The notes: generated from the sequence alone by a model not told the origin. A stretch of 64,000 nt of DNA from Flavisolibacter longurius (GCA_014163555.1 JACJGO010000010.1:1-64000), one strand, 5' to 3'. Shown: positions 17,730-26,153, counted from the stretch's first letter. A program made the numbers and translations.

Positions 17730-17764
17730 AAAAAAAATGTCCGGCCACCCAGGGGCCGCCGGAC
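17730..17764 (-). terminator. Rho-independent terminator of the Fe-S repair gene
   Basis: On the minus strand GTCCGGC and GCCGGAC form a 7-base GC-rich stem around a 12-base loop. After one A comes a run of eight T (plus-strand A-run 17730-17737). It sits 25 bases after the repair-gene stop and just before the Rrf2 start, so any transcription of rrf2-nnrS by read-through would have to pass it. Confidence 0.8.
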
Positions 17765-17788
17765 AAAGTTGATACATTCAGGGATTGC

Positions 17789-19012
17789 TTAGCGCAATTC
17801 TTTTTCCAGCGCCAGGGCTTTTGGGAAAAGAATATTGTTCTCCAGGTGAATGTGCTGGTGAAGGTCTTCGTCCAGCGCTTTTAATTTTTTATACAGAAAC
17901 TGGAAGGAATTGCAGGCGCCATCCGGAGCGGTATAATCGTTGGTGATCTTTTGCAACGCTTCCAGGATTTCTCCGGCCGCTTCATGTTCTTCTTCCATCA
18001 TTTTCACCGGTGCTTCCAGCGAAAACTGGGACCGAAGGGCTTCTTTATTCCCGCTGGCTTTGGCTCCTACCAGGGCTTTTACAAACGGAAAAACAATCTT
18101 TTCTTCTTTGGCGAAATGGCTACCCAGTTCTTCTGCCAGGGTTTTGTAAAGTTCGTACACATGGTTTAAAACCGGGTAATGATCACCGTGACGCATGAGC
18201 ACCTTGGTGAGCAGGTCTGCAATCACCGGGCCTTCATCATAATAGTAAACGTGGTGTTTGTTGTAAATATAATCGGCCAGGAAATCCGGGCTCCAGCGGT
18301 CGAAGTGCTCGCCGGCTTTTTCAGTTACCTGTGCATTGTCCAATGCTGCTTCCACGGCCGCAAGGTCCAGTCCTTTTTCATCACACACCTGCTTCAGTGT
18401 TTTTTTACCGCCACAGCAAAAATCAATTCCGTATTTGCGGAAAACTTCTGCTTTGCGCAGGTCTTTGGCTGCAATCTGTCCAACAGTTTCACCAGCTTCT
18501 ACATCCACTTTGCGAATCTGCACACGCCACCAGGTTGGGCCCTGCTCAAGGTACTCCCAAGTAAAAATGTTGCCTCTTTCAGCGATCAGTTGGTAGTAGA
18601 GCGGTTTGGGATCATGGTCATTCAGGATCTGGAAAGCCTCTCCCCCCTTCAGTTCATCAAAATGGCGGAAGATGGTGGGGTGTTTATACCGGGGCTCAAT
18701 CAGGGTTACATTCAATACAAAAACATCGGAGCCTTTGGCTGCAGGTTGCGGAGCCGCTGCTTTTGGAATTTCGCAGGCACCGCCGGTTTTCCGGATCTCC
18801 ACTTTCCATACTTCAGGTCCTTCTTCCAGTTTGATCCATTCAAATACATTTCCTCTTTCTGCCTTCATTTCATAAAACAGCGGAATGGGATCATGATCGT
18901 TGATCAATAATAAAGCGTCGCCGGTTTCAAGGGCATCAAACTTTTCAAAAACGGTAGGATGCTTGCGGGCCGGTTGCAGTTCCGGTATAACCAATGTTTC
19001 GATGAGTTGCAT
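17789..19012 (-). CDS. Di-iron Fe-S cluster repair protein (RIC/ScdA/YtfE) with two DUF2249 domains
   Basis: A 407-residue cytoplasmic protein. Two DUF2249 repeats come first (about 10-75 and 90-165). They share the paired motifs KHPTxFxxFDxL and INDHDPxPLxYxxxAERGN-F-W. Next is the ScdA N-terminal domain (175-225, with RKYGIDFCCGGKKTL). Last is a hemerythrin-like helical bundle (240-400) whose His and Glu residues (HHVYYYDEG, MRHGDHYP, EEEHEAAGE, HQHIHLENNILFP) would hold a di-iron site. RIC proteins repair Fe-S clusters damaged by nitric oxide or oxidants. Most RIC proteins lack DUF2249; two copies fused in front is a notable architecture. A perfect palindrome lies 21 bases upstream. Confidence 0.93.
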   Translation of the reverse strand: MQLIETLVIPELQPARKHPTVFEKFDALETGDALLLINDHDPIPLFYEMKAERGNVFEWIKLEEGPEVWKVEIRKTGGACEIPKAAAPQPAAKGSDVFVLNVTLIEPRYKHPTIFRHFDELKGGEAFQILNDHDPKPLYYQLIAERGNIFTWEYLEQGPTWWRVQIRKVDVEAGETVGQIAAKDLRKAEVFRKYGIDFCCGGKKTLKQVCDEKGLDLAAVEAALDNAQVTEKAGEHFDRWSPDFLADYIYNKHHVYYYDEGPVIADLLTKVLMRHGDHYPVLNHVYELYKTLAEELGSHFAKEEKIVFPFVKALVGAKASGNKEALRSQFSLEAPVKMMEEEHEAAGEILEALQKITNDYTAPDGACNSFQFLYKKLKALDEDLHQHIHLENNILFPKALALEKELR

Positions 19013-19032
19013 AGTATTCTGTTTGAATTGAG

Positions 19033-19060
19033 GAATAAAAGTATTAGAATACTTTTATTC
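19033..19060. promoter_or_regulatory. Perfect 28-base palindrome, candidate NsrR/Rrf2 operator
   Basis: GAATAAAAGTATT at 19033-19045 and AATACTTTTATTC at 19048-19060 are exact reverse complements separated by AG. The site lies 21-48 bases before the start of the Fe-S repair gene. On the minus strand it follows a TTTTTG that could be a -33 element and contains a -7-like TACTTTTA. A bound dimer would block that promoter. The Rrf2 regulator two genes away is the natural candidate. Confidence 0.75.
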
Positions 19061-19189
19061 AAAAACATGACTTTCGTCAGAAGCATCAAGAATGTTTCAA
19101 TCACTGTTTCGTATTTCAAAAATTTTATGCGGACACGTGTTTTGAAAACAGTGGTAAGCAAATTGCTATTGTATCCCTGACCTCATCAA

Positions 19190-20353
19190 ATGGTTATTAT
19201 GAATCCTTTTCTTTCTTTTTTCCAGGGTGGCTTTGAATGTGCCGATATCGTCAACAACCGCGGCAACCGTGTAGACCTACTGTCTCTCACCTTTCATCAT
19301 GAACGGGTGGAAGAAGACTACAGCCATTTGGTAAACCTTGGAATACGAACCGTCCGAGAAGGAATCCGGTGGAGTGTTGTGGAAACAATCCCTTACCAAT
19401 ACGACTTTACTGAAGTGGCTCATCGCATCCAGGCAGCAAACAAATTTGGTGTGCAGCAGGTTTGGGACATTTGCCATTTTGGCTACCCCGATGGCCTGAT
19501 GCCAGGGCATCCGCAATTTGCTGAGCGGTTTGCTGGCCTCTGCAGTGCATTTGCAAAATTCTATACAGAAAATACCTTGCAGCCGCTGGTAGTAGTACCG
19601 ATCAATGAAATCAGCTTTTTTTCCTGGCTGGGCGGCGAAGCCAGGGGCACGGTGCCCTTTGCCATCAACGCCGGTTTTGATCTCAAGTATTTTCTTTGCC
19701 GCGCAGCCATTAGGGGAGCAAAAGCCATTAAAGCGATTGTACCGGATGCAAAGATTATGCTGGTGGAACCGCTGATAAGGGTGCATCCGAAAGAAGGCGA
19801 ATCACACTGCGAGAGCATAAACGGTTTTAATGAAGCGCAGTTCCAAGCAATGGATATAGTATGCGGCAAACTTTGTCCGGAACTGGGTGGCGACCCTTCA
19901 CTCATGGATTACGCCGGCTTTAATTTTTATTATAACAATCAATGGGAACATGGTGGCGAAACTTTGGGCTGGTGCACTATCAGAAGACGAACACCATTTT
20001 ACCAGCTATTAAAAGATGCCGCTGACCGCTATCAAAAGCCTGTGGTGCTTTCTGAAACGGGGCATTTTGGCGAACACCGGGCAAACTGGCTGGACCTGAT
20101 CACAGCCGATTGTCTCACCGCTATGGAAATGGAAGTAGATCTGAAAGGCATTTGCATTTACCCGGTTCTGGACCGACCCGACTGGGATACACTTCAAACC
20201 ATCGAGTGTGGTATCTGGGGATATGATGAAGCCGGAAATCGCAGTGTGCAATTGCACTACCACGATGCTGTGCAGCGATGCATCGCACAAGTTGACAATT
20301 GGTTTGCCAGGCGTGTTCAAAAACTGGACGACCCTGCATTAATCGTTGCCTGA
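19190..20353 (+). CDS. GH1/clan-A-like glycoside hydrolase (TIM barrel)
   Basis: A 387-residue cytoplasmic protein without a signal peptide. It has a beta/alpha-barrel hydrolase look: RTVREGIRWSVVE early, the acid/base in VVPINEISFFSW (Asn-Glu), GFNFYYNNQW, and the nucleophile Glu in PVVLSETGHFGE. It resembles the beta-glucosidase clan but is shorter than typical GH1 enzymes (about 450 residues), so the family is uncertain. MNPF at 19199 is an alternative start. It is divergent from the nitric-oxide repair gene with the palindrome in between, and has no sugar genes beside it. Confidence 0.65.
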   Translation: MVIMNPFLSFFQGGFECADIVNNRGNRVDLLSLTFHHERVEEDYSHLVNLGIRTVREGIRWSVVETIPYQYDFTEVAHRIQAANKFGVQQVWDICHFGYPDGLMPGHPQFAERFAGLCSAFAKFYTENTLQPLVVVPINEISFFSWLGGEARGTVPFAINAGFDLKYFLCRAAIRGAKAIKAIVPDAKIMLVEPLIRVHPKEGESHCESINGFNEAQFQAMDIVCGKLCPELGGDPSLMDYAGFNFYYNNQWEHGGETLGWCTIRRRTPFYQLLKDAADRYQKPVVLSETGHFGEHRANWLDLITADCLTAMEMEVDLKGICIYPVLDRPDWDTLQTIECGIWGYDEAGNRSVQLHYHDAVQRCIAQVDNWFARRVQKLDDPALIVA

Positions 20354-20424
20354 AAAACTTCCCGATCCTTTGCACTGAGGGAAGGGAATAAAATACACAG
20401 CGGAAGAGAGCAGGTTTTCTAATC

Positions 20425-20958
20425 CTATTGCGGCAGTTTTTCACGGACAAGACCATATACCCAGGTGCCAGCAATGGCGCTGGCCAGCACAACAATAACG
20501 ACCAGAAAACCGTTTGCGATTTGTGCAAACAGCGGTCCCGGGCAGGCGCCTGTCATGGCCCATCCAAAACCAAATAAAAGGCCTCCATAAATCTGTCCTT
20601 TGTTGAATTTTTTAGGATGGAATGAAATGTCTTCGCCGTGAATGGTTTTGATCCTGAATTTCTTGATGAGTGCAACGGAGATGATTCCGACAATCACGGC
20701 TGAACCAATGACGCCGTACATGTGAAAACTTTGCAGGCGAAACATTTCCTGGATACGAAACCAGGATACCAGTTCGGCTTTTACAAATACAATTCCGAAG
20801 ATGAGTCCTACTGCCAGGTATTTCAGATTATACCACCAGGGATGTTGCTGATGCGATTCGTTAATACAAATCGTATCCAGCGACCGCACTTCAAAATCTG
20901 TATCCTGCAGACTGCCCCCTTTTATCACATCACGCGTTTTCTTATTTGTTGTTTGCAT
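20425..20958 (-). CDS. YeeE/YedE-type membrane transporter, second half-protein
   Basis: A 177-residue membrane protein with four to five hydrophobic segments. The signature GWAMTGACPGPLFAQIANG contains the conserved Cys that handles thiosulfate or related sulfur species in the YeeE family. ATG 20958 (MQTTNKK) was chosen; the longer frame runs into the preceding gene in another frame. It pairs with the other half-protein 20 bases upstream. Together they correspond to the two halves of a full-length YeeE and probably work as a heterodimer in sulfur uptake or export. Confidence 0.85.
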   Translation of the reverse strand: MQTTNKKTRDVIKGGSLQDTDFEVRSLDTICINESHQQHPWWYNLKYLAVGLIFGIVFVKAELVSWFRIQEMFRLQSFHMYGVIGSAVIVGIISVALIKKFRIKTIHGEDISFHPKKFNKGQIYGGLLFGFGWAMTGACPGPLFAQIANGFLVVIVVLASAIAGTWVYGLVREKLPQ

Positions 20959-20978
20959 ACACCAAATCCATTTTTGGT

Positions 20979-21542
20979 TTATAACCGTAGAAGAAAAGGT
21001 AGAATACCATTGGCCATTATAAATCCGCCTGCCATAAAGGAAAGTGTTGCCACAAGCGAAGGAACCTGCAGGTTGCTTAAACCCATGATGGCATGTCCGG
21101 ACGTGCAACCGCCTGCATAGCGGGTTCCAAACCCAACCAGGAAACCGCCTACCACCAACAGCAAGAAACCTCTTACCGTAAATAAACTTTCGAAACTAAA
21201 AAGCTCCCTGGGTAACAGACCGCTCTTGTCCCGGATGCCGTAGGTTTCCAGTTCCTGCATCAAGGTTGGATGCACGTCAACAGGTGCGGGGTTGGCAAGA
21301 AAATACGTAGCCAGCAAAGCCCCTATAAAAATGCCGCCAACAAAAAAGAAATTCCAGACTTCTTTTTTCCAGTCGTACTGGAAAAACGGAATGTTAGCAG
21401 GAAAACAAGCCGCGCAGGCATGACGAAGGTTTGCAGAAATCCCAAAATGTTTATTGCCCAGGAGCAGAAGGGATGGCACAATCAGGCCAATAAGTGGACC
21501 GGCTATATACCATGGCCAGGGTTGTTTGATAAAATCCAACAT
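20979..21542 (-). CDS. YeeE/YedE-type membrane transporter, first half-protein
   Basis: A 187-residue inner-membrane protein with five hydrophobic segments. The conserved thiol motif is [15 protein letters not shown] (about 148-162). Further Cys residues sit in [14 protein letters not shown], which marks the subtype found next to persulfide dioxygenases. It follows the dioxygenase gene by 66 bases and precedes its partner by 20 bases. The substrate is probably thiosulfate or another sulfane sulfur compound, inferred from the family and neighbours. Confidence 0.87.
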   Translation of the reverse strand: MLDFIKQPWPWYIAGPLIGLIVPSLLLLGNKHFGISANLRHACAACFPANIPFFQYDWKKEVWNFFFVGGIFIGALLATYFLANPAPVDVHPTLMQELETYGIRDKSGLLPRELFSFESLFTVRGFLLLVVGGFLVGFGTRYAGGCTSGHAIMGLSNLQVPSLVATLSFMAGGFIMANGILPFLLRL

Positions 21543-21584
21543 AGCGTTATTTTGTGTTGTTTTTGTTTTTTTACAGCGTGAAAA

Positions 21585-21603
21585 CAGGGCTTGTGTTGCC
21601 CTG
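21585..21603 (-). terminator. Hairpin between the dioxygenase and YeeE genes
   Basis: On the minus strand CAGGGC and GCCCTG form a 6-base stem around a 7-base loop, followed by TTTTC. It comes 6 bases after the dioxygenase stop. It may end that message or reduce expression of the two YeeE genes. Confidence 0.5.
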
Positions 21604-21608
21604 CTTCT

Positions 21609-23033
21609 TTATTTGTTTGATGGTGTTGTAGGACACACGAAATCTGTAACAGGCACTTCCCCGGATTCTTTGATGGCCTTAAAGCCGCCCTGCACATCTA
21701 CCAGGTTGGTAAATCCCCTGGCTTTTAAAATCGAACCAAAGATCATGGAACGATAACCGCCGGCGCAATGCACATAATAAGGCTTGTCTTTCTGAAGTGA
21801 AGGAATATGCTCATTGATGTTGTCGAGTGGCAGGTTTATAGCACCTTCCACATGCTCACTGCTGTATTCACCCGGTTTCCGCACATCAATGACGTCGGCA
21901 GGACGTTGCTGTAACTGCTTCGCAAACTCCGTTGCGGAGATGGATGGAATGTTGTCTGTTTCTTTTGCGGCCGCCTTCCAGGCTGCAAAGCCTCCTGCCA
22001 GGTAACCGATGGTATGGTCATATCCTACCCTTGCCAGACGTGTGATCACTTCCTCTTCCCTACCCTCATCCGTCACCAAAAGAATCTGCTGTTTAATATC
22101 AGGAATCAGTGCGCCTACCCATGGAGCAAAACTGCCGTCGATGCCAATGTTGATCGAATTAGGAATAAATCCTTTGGCAAACGTTTGCGGGTCTCTTGTA
22201 TCCAGTATCAGCGCACCGGTTTCATTAGCCGCTGTTTCAAAAGCTTCCGGTGAAAGCGCCTGCTGTCCCCGTTTCATCACCTCATCGATGCTTTCATAGC
22301 CCTGGATATTCAGCATTACATTCAGCGGAAAATAAGCCGGCGGCGTGGTAAGACCATCCGTCACTTCTTTGATGAATTCTTCTTTCGTCAAATCGGTCCG
22401 CAGGGCATAATTGGTTTTTTTCTGGTTGCCCAATGTATCCGATGTTTCCTTGCTCATGTTCTTTCCGCAGGCACTGCCGGCACCGTGCGCCGGGTAAACC
22501 ACCACATCATCCGGCAGCGGCATGATCTTGTTGCGCAGCGAATCGTACAGGTGTGCGGCCAGGTAATCCGGGGTAAGTTCGGGCTTTAGTTTTTGCGCCA
22601 GGTCGGGCCGGCCAACATCGCCAATAAAAAGCGTATCACCGGAGAAAAGCGCCACATCTTTCCCGCTTTCATCTTTCAGCAGGTAACAACTGCTTTCCAT
22701 GGTATGACCCGGTGTGTGCAAAACGGTAAATGTAACGGCTCCTACCCTCAGCTCTTCGCCGTCTTCTGCAACATGGGCTTCAAAACCGGGCCTTGCATTT
22801 GGCCCGTAAACGATGGTAGCACCGGTTTGTTTTGCCAGGTCGAGATGACCGCTCACAAAATCCGCATGAAAGTGGGTTTCAAATATATACCTGATGGTGG
22901 CACCACTGCGGGCTGCCCTGTCGAGATAAGGCTGCACTTCCCGTAGCGGATCAATGACAACGGCTTCACCATTGCTTTCAATAAAATAAGCACCCTGGGC
23001 CAGACAGCCCGTATAGATTTGTTCGATTTTCAT
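21609..23033 (-). CDS. Metallo-beta-lactamase/rhodanese fusion, persulfide dioxygenase (CstB/ETHE1-like)
   Basis: A 474-residue cytoplasmic enzyme. The N-terminal metallo-beta-lactamase domain (1-240) has the iron ligands of THFHADFVSGH, LHTPGHTMES and LFSGDTLFIGDVGRPDL, as in ETHE1-type dioxygenases that turn persulfide into sulfite. Two rhodanese domains follow. The first (about 265-360) has VTDEGREEE where the active loop should be, so it lacks the catalytic Cys. The second (370-465) has the intact YYVHCAGGYRSM. S. aureus CstB has the same three parts, so one active and one dead rhodanese is a known theme. ATG 23033 (MKIEQIYTG) is the natural start. A Crp-type site lies 46 bases upstream. 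Confidence 0.92.
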   Translation of the reverse strand: MKIEQIYTGCLAQGAYFIESNGEAVVIDPLREVQPYLDRAARSGATIRYIFETHFHADFVSGHLDLAKQTGATIVYGPNARPGFEAHVAEDGEELRVGAVTFTVLHTPGHTMESSCYLLKDESGKDVALFSGDTLFIGDVGRPDLAQKLKPELTPDYLAAHLYDSLRNKIMPLPDDVVVYPAHGAGSACGKNMSKETSDTLGNQKKTNYALRTDLTKEEFIKEVTDGLTTPPAYFPLNVMLNIQGYESIDEVMKRGQQALSPEAFETAANETGALILDTRDPQTFAKGFIPNSINIGIDGSFAPWVGALIPDIKQQILLVTDEGREEEVITRLARVGYDHTIGYLAGGFAAWKAAAKETDNIPSISATEFAKQLQQRPADVIDVRKPGEYSSEHVEGAINLPLDNINEHIPSLQKDKPYYVHCAGGYRSMIFGSILKARGFTNLVDVQGGFKAIKESGEVPVTDFVCPTTPSNK

Positions 23034-23078
23034 GTTCCTTGTTTTGAAATGTAAAGGTGAGACCATTCTTTCTTTTGA

Positions 23079-23098
23079 AACGTGACCTATATCACGTT
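23079..23098. promoter_or_regulatory. Crp/Fnr-type operator before the persulfide dioxygenase gene
   Basis: AACGTGA at 23079-23085 and TCACGTT at 23092-23098 are perfect 7-base arms around CCTATA, a close relative of the Crp consensus TGTGA-N6-TCACA. The site sits 46-65 bases before the dioxygenase ATG. The same CGTGA-N6-TCACG core recurs at 23970-23985 and a Crp-type regulator is encoded between, so this is a strong candidate for its operator. Confidence 0.8.
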
Positions 23099-23104
23099 AT
23101 CATT

Positions 23105-23917
23105 TTACCAAGGGCTTTCGCCCGGTAGAAAAATTTCTTTCACCAGGATATAAAGGCCCATCACCAGCACAAACCAGCCGAAACCTTTTTTTAGCTTGTC
23201 GGCATGCACCTTTGTGCTTATCCAGTTGCCAATAAAAATGCCAGCCGATGCAATGCCGGTAATGAGCAGGAGAAAAGGCCAGTCCATCTCGTAGGTAGTT
23301 ATATCGCTGGTAAAGCCAATCAGGGATTTGGCGGCAATGATAAGCAACGATGTTCCAACTGCCTGCTTCATCGGAAGGTTGCTTAAAAGAACCAGCGCCG
23401 GAATAATCAGAAATCCGCCCCCTGCCCCTACAAGTCCCGTGATTGTACCAACCAGAATACCTTCCGCCAGAATCAATGGATAATTGTAGCGTTGCTTCGT
23501 CTCCGGCTCGGCAGAAAGTTTTGTTTTGTTGCGAATCATCGAAAACGATGCCACTACCATCAGCAAGGCAAATAGAAGCATCATGAGCAGGCTTTTGGTA
23601 AGCACTACATCGCCTATCTGAATAATGGCTTCCGGTATATTGGGCACAATAAATTTCCGTGTGGCAAAAACGGCTGCAATAGAAGGCAAACCGAAAATTA
23701 GAGCCGTTTTCAAATGAATAAGACCCTGCCGGTATTTGGGAAGAGCGCCAACAAGGCTTGTGCTGCCCACAATAAAAAGAGAGTAGGCTGTGGCCAGAAC
23801 CGGCTGTACACGGAAAAGATAAACCAGCACAGGCAGGGTTAAAATAGACCCGCCGCCACCGATCAAACCCAGCGAAATACCAATCACCAACGAGGCCAAG
23901 TATCCTGCAACTTCCAT
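23105..23917 (-). CDS. TauE/SafE (TSUP) family sulfite/sulfur-compound exporter
   Basis: A 270-residue membrane protein with eight hydrophobic segments and the family repeats GLIGGGGSILTLPVLVYL and GLVGAGGGFLIIPALVLL in its two halves. TauE/SafE proteins export sulfite, sulfoacetate or similar ions. In persulfide-detoxification clusters this export would clear the sulfite made by the neighbouring dioxygenase. It is preceded by its own Crp-type operator and lies between the dioxygenase and the regulator gene. Confidence 0.9.
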   Translation of the reverse strand: MEVAGYLASLVIGISLGLIGGGGSILTLPVLVYLFRVQPVLATAYSLFIVGSTSLVGALPKYRQGLIHLKTALIFGLPSIAAVFATRKFIVPNIPEAIIQIGDVVLTKSLLMMLLFALLMVVASFSMIRNKTKLSAEPETKQRYNYPLILAEGILVGTITGLVGAGGGFLIIPALVLLSNLPMKQAVGTSLLIIAAKSLIGFTSDITTYEMDWPFLLLITGIASAGIFIGNWISTKVHADKLKKGFGWFVLVMGLYILVKEIFLPGESPW

Positions 23918-23961
23918 GCTTTTTCTTTACGGATTAAAACCAAAGGTGGGCTATATTCTGC

Positions 23962-23993
23962 ACTACTTTCGTGACCAATGTCACGAGAGTAGT
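23962..23993. promoter_or_regulatory. Crp/Fnr-type operator before the TauE/SafE gene
   Basis: The core CGTGA-CCAATG-TCACG spans 23970-23985. The arms extend to 13 bases each (ACTACTTTCGTGA and TCACGAGAGTAGT) with one mismatch. It lies about 53 bases before the TauE/SafE start and overlaps the last codons of the Crp-type gene itself. It shares its core with the site at 23079-23098. Confidence 0.8.
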
Positions 23994-24628
23994 TTTGGCA
24001 AGTTTAAAAGTTCAACATGCGATTTGTGGAGCCGTACAACGCCATTTTCCGAAAGCTTTTTCATCAGGCGGGACACCACTTCACGGGAAGAATTCAGCTC
24101 ACGGGCCATATCCGTAAATGAGATGGAGATAGAATTACTACTCGATTTTTCCTGGTGACGCTTCAGGTAAAAAAGCAGGCGTTCATCCATATTCCGAAAT
24201 GCAATGTGGTCGATGGTTTGCAGCAGTTCATCAAACCGTTCGCGGTAAGAGCTCACGGCAAACTGTGCCCAGCTTTTGTACGTTCCCATCCATTGATCAA
24301 CCTTTTGAATTGGAACGGCCAAAATGGTAGCTTCCGTTTCCGCTTTTGCCAGCAAGGTACTGGTTTCGGTTCCGGGCACGCAAACCAGCGAAATGGCACA
24401 AGCTTTACCCGCATCGATATAATACATGAAAAATTCATTGCCTTCATCATCTTCGCGATAGATCTTGACAAGCCCTTCCAGAACCAACATCGCGGAACGG
24501 ATGTTTTGTCCTGTCCGCATCAGCACCTCGCCGGGTTGGAGAGTGCGGATTTGGCCCGCAGCCACCATTTCGGCAGCCAGGTCTTTTTCAAAGGAAGGAA
24601 AAATGCGAAGCAAGTCGTTTTCAGTCAT
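23981..24628 (-). CDS. Crp/Fnr-family transcriptional regulator of sulfur genes
   Basis: A 215-residue regulator. A cyclic-nucleotide-binding-type beta-roll fills 15-130 (LQPGEVLMRTGQNIRSAMLVLEG is its core, here cut to PGEVLMRTGQ). The C-terminal winged helix carries DMARELNSSREVVSRLMKKL. The Ser-Arg-Glu-x-x-x-Arg arrangement of the recognition helix is the one used by Crp to read GTGA, and matches the two CGTGA sites beside the gene. Fnr-type N-terminal cysteines are absent; Cys residues in the roll (KACAISLVCVPG) could sense sulfane sulfur. That sensing role is an inference. Confidence 0.9.
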   Translation of the reverse strand: MTENDLLRIFPSFEKDLAAEMVAAGQIRTLQPGEVLMRTGQNIRSAMLVLEGLVKIYREDDEGNEFFMYYIDAGKACAISLVCVPGTETSTLLAKAETEATILAVPIQKVDQWMGTYKSWAQFAVSSYRERFDELLQTIDHIAFRNMDERLLFYLKRHQEKSSSNSISISFTDMARELNSSREVVSRLMKKLSENGVVRLHKSHVELLNLPKLLS

Positions 24629-24716
24629 GGGTCAAAGATAATTGGCTGAACCCGATACTACCTAACCGGCTTTGCAACGGGGATAAACGTTCCGGGAGTA
24701 GATTTACACTAAAAAA

Positions 24717-25157
24717 ATGGCGAAGATTTTATTGGAACGAAAGAAGGGTGCGTTTGGATTTGATGTAAAAGATGAGTTGGGACACCTGCTTCAAACCGAC
24801 AGCAGCCGTGAAAATGGCGGTGATGATTATGGCTTCCGTCCCATGCAATTGCTGCTGGCAGCACTGGGAAGCTGCAGTGCAATTGACATGGTGGCAATCC
24901 TGTCCAAACAACGACAGGAAATTTCGGATATGGTCATAGAAATTGAAGGCGAACGGGAGAAAGATGTTATTCCGTCTTTATGGAAAACCATTTCGGTTGT
25001 GTACAACTTAAAAGGAAATATCGACGCTGAAAAAGCGGAAAAAGCGGCGACCTTGTCGATGGAGAAATACTGCTCGGTAGCCGAAACCCTGCGCCGCGGT
25101 GGCACCGCCATTACATGGAAAGTAAACGTGGAAACAACACTCACTATTACAGAATGA
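24717..25157 (+). CDS. OsmC-family thiol peroxidase-like protein
   Basis: A 146-residue cytoplasmic protein. The two redox cysteines of OsmC/Ohr proteins are in LGSCSAIDMVAIL (about residue 46) and MEKYCSVAETL (about 120). The family reduces organic hydroperoxides, and some members act on persulfides. The gene is divergent from the Crp-type regulator, 88 bases apart, and leads to cysteine synthase, so a role in sulfur or oxidative stress is likely. No CGTGA operator was found before it. Confidence 0.88.
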   Translation: MAKILLERKKGAFGFDVKDELGHLLQTDSSRENGGDDYGFRPMQLLLAALGSCSAIDMVAILSKQRQEISDMVIEIEGEREKDVIPSLWKTISVVYNLKGNIDAEKAEKAATLSMEKYCSVAETLRRGGTAITWKVNVETTLTITE

Positions 25158-25277
25158 ACGATGACAGTAGCACCCATTTACAAAAATGTAAATGTGCTAT
25201 TGCCTTTTGGAAATGAAACCGCGAACAATTTTACATTAGCGGAAGATCAAAAAAGGAAATAAATTAAACAGCAAACC

Positions 25278-26153
25278 ATGGCAAGCGTTTTAGATACGGT
25301 AGGCAATACAACACAGGTAGAGATCAAACGGCTTAACCCCAATCCGGCAGTAAAAATTTTCGCCAAGCTGGAAGGAAACAACCCGGGTGGCAGCGTAAAG
25401 GATCGGCCGGCCCTGAATATGATCCGCAGTGCGTTGGAACGCGGTGATATTTCACCCAAAACAAAACTGATTGAAGCTACCAGCGGAAACACCGGCATTG
25501 CCATGGCGCTTATTGCCAATTTGTATGGTCTGCAGATTGAACTCGTAATGCCTTCCACTTCCACCCGTGAACGTGTATTGACCATGGAGGCATTGGGCGC
25601 TAAAGTCATCCTGCTCGATAACATGGAGGTCTGTCGTGATTATGCCGAAGAAAGGGGTGCCAGTGGCGACTATTTCCTGCTCAACCAGTTTGCCAACCCG
25701 GATAATTACCAGGCGCATTATAAAACCACAGGACCAGAGATTTGGCGGGACACGCAGCAACAGGTAACTCATTTTGTGAGCTCCATGGGAACAACGGGGA
25801 CCATTATGGGAACATCCATGTACCTAAAAGAGCAAAACAAAAACGTTCAGATTGTGGGTTGCCAGCCCACGGAAGAATCGTCCATTCCCGGGATACGGCG
25901 CTGGGCACCGGAATACCTTCCTAAAATTTTTGATCCCTCGCGGGTGGACCGGATCATGGATATTTCGCAGGAAGAAGCAACCAATATGACGAGACTACTG
26001 GCGAAGGAAGAAGGCATTTTTGCCGGCATGAGCAGTGGAGGCGCCGCTTCGGCTGCGATACGCCTGAGCAAAGAATTGTCAGAGGGAACGATCGTATTTA
26101 TTGTTTGCGACCGTGGCGACCGGTATCTGAGCAGTGACCTGTTTGGAAACTAA
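25278..26153 (+). CDS. cysM: Cysteine synthase B (O-acetylserine sulfhydrylase)
   Basis: A 291-residue PLP enzyme that makes cysteine from O-acetylserine and sulfide, or S-sulfocysteine from thiosulfate. The PLP lysine is in NNPGGSVKDRPA, the substrate loop is EATSGNTGIAMA, the phosphate loop is MGTTGTIMGTS, and the C-terminal MSSGGAAS follows. The length and the QPTEESSIPGIRRW segment fit CysM more than CysK. It follows the OsmC gene by 120 bases. With metY at 54.5 kb it forms the sulfide-assimilating side of this region. Confidence 0.93.
   Translation: MASVLDTVGNTTQVEIKRLNPNPAVKIFAKLEGNNPGGSVKDRPALNMIRSALERGDISPKTKLIEATSGNTGIAMALIANLYGLQIELVMPSTSTRERVLTMEALGAKVILLDNMEVCRDYAEERGASGDYFLLNQFANPDNYQAHYKTTGPEIWRDTQQQVTHFVSSMGTTGTIMGTSMYLKEQNKNVQIVGCQPTEESSIPGIRRWAPEYLPKIFDPSRVDRIMDISQEEATNMTRLLAKEEGIFAGMSSGGAASAAIRLSKELSEGTIVFIVCDRGDRYLSSDLFGN

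Noticed and set aside
20359-20384. CTTCCC...GGGAAG hairpin between the GH1-like and YeeE genes
   Set aside because: Six-base stem with a 15-base loop and no T-run; too weak to call.
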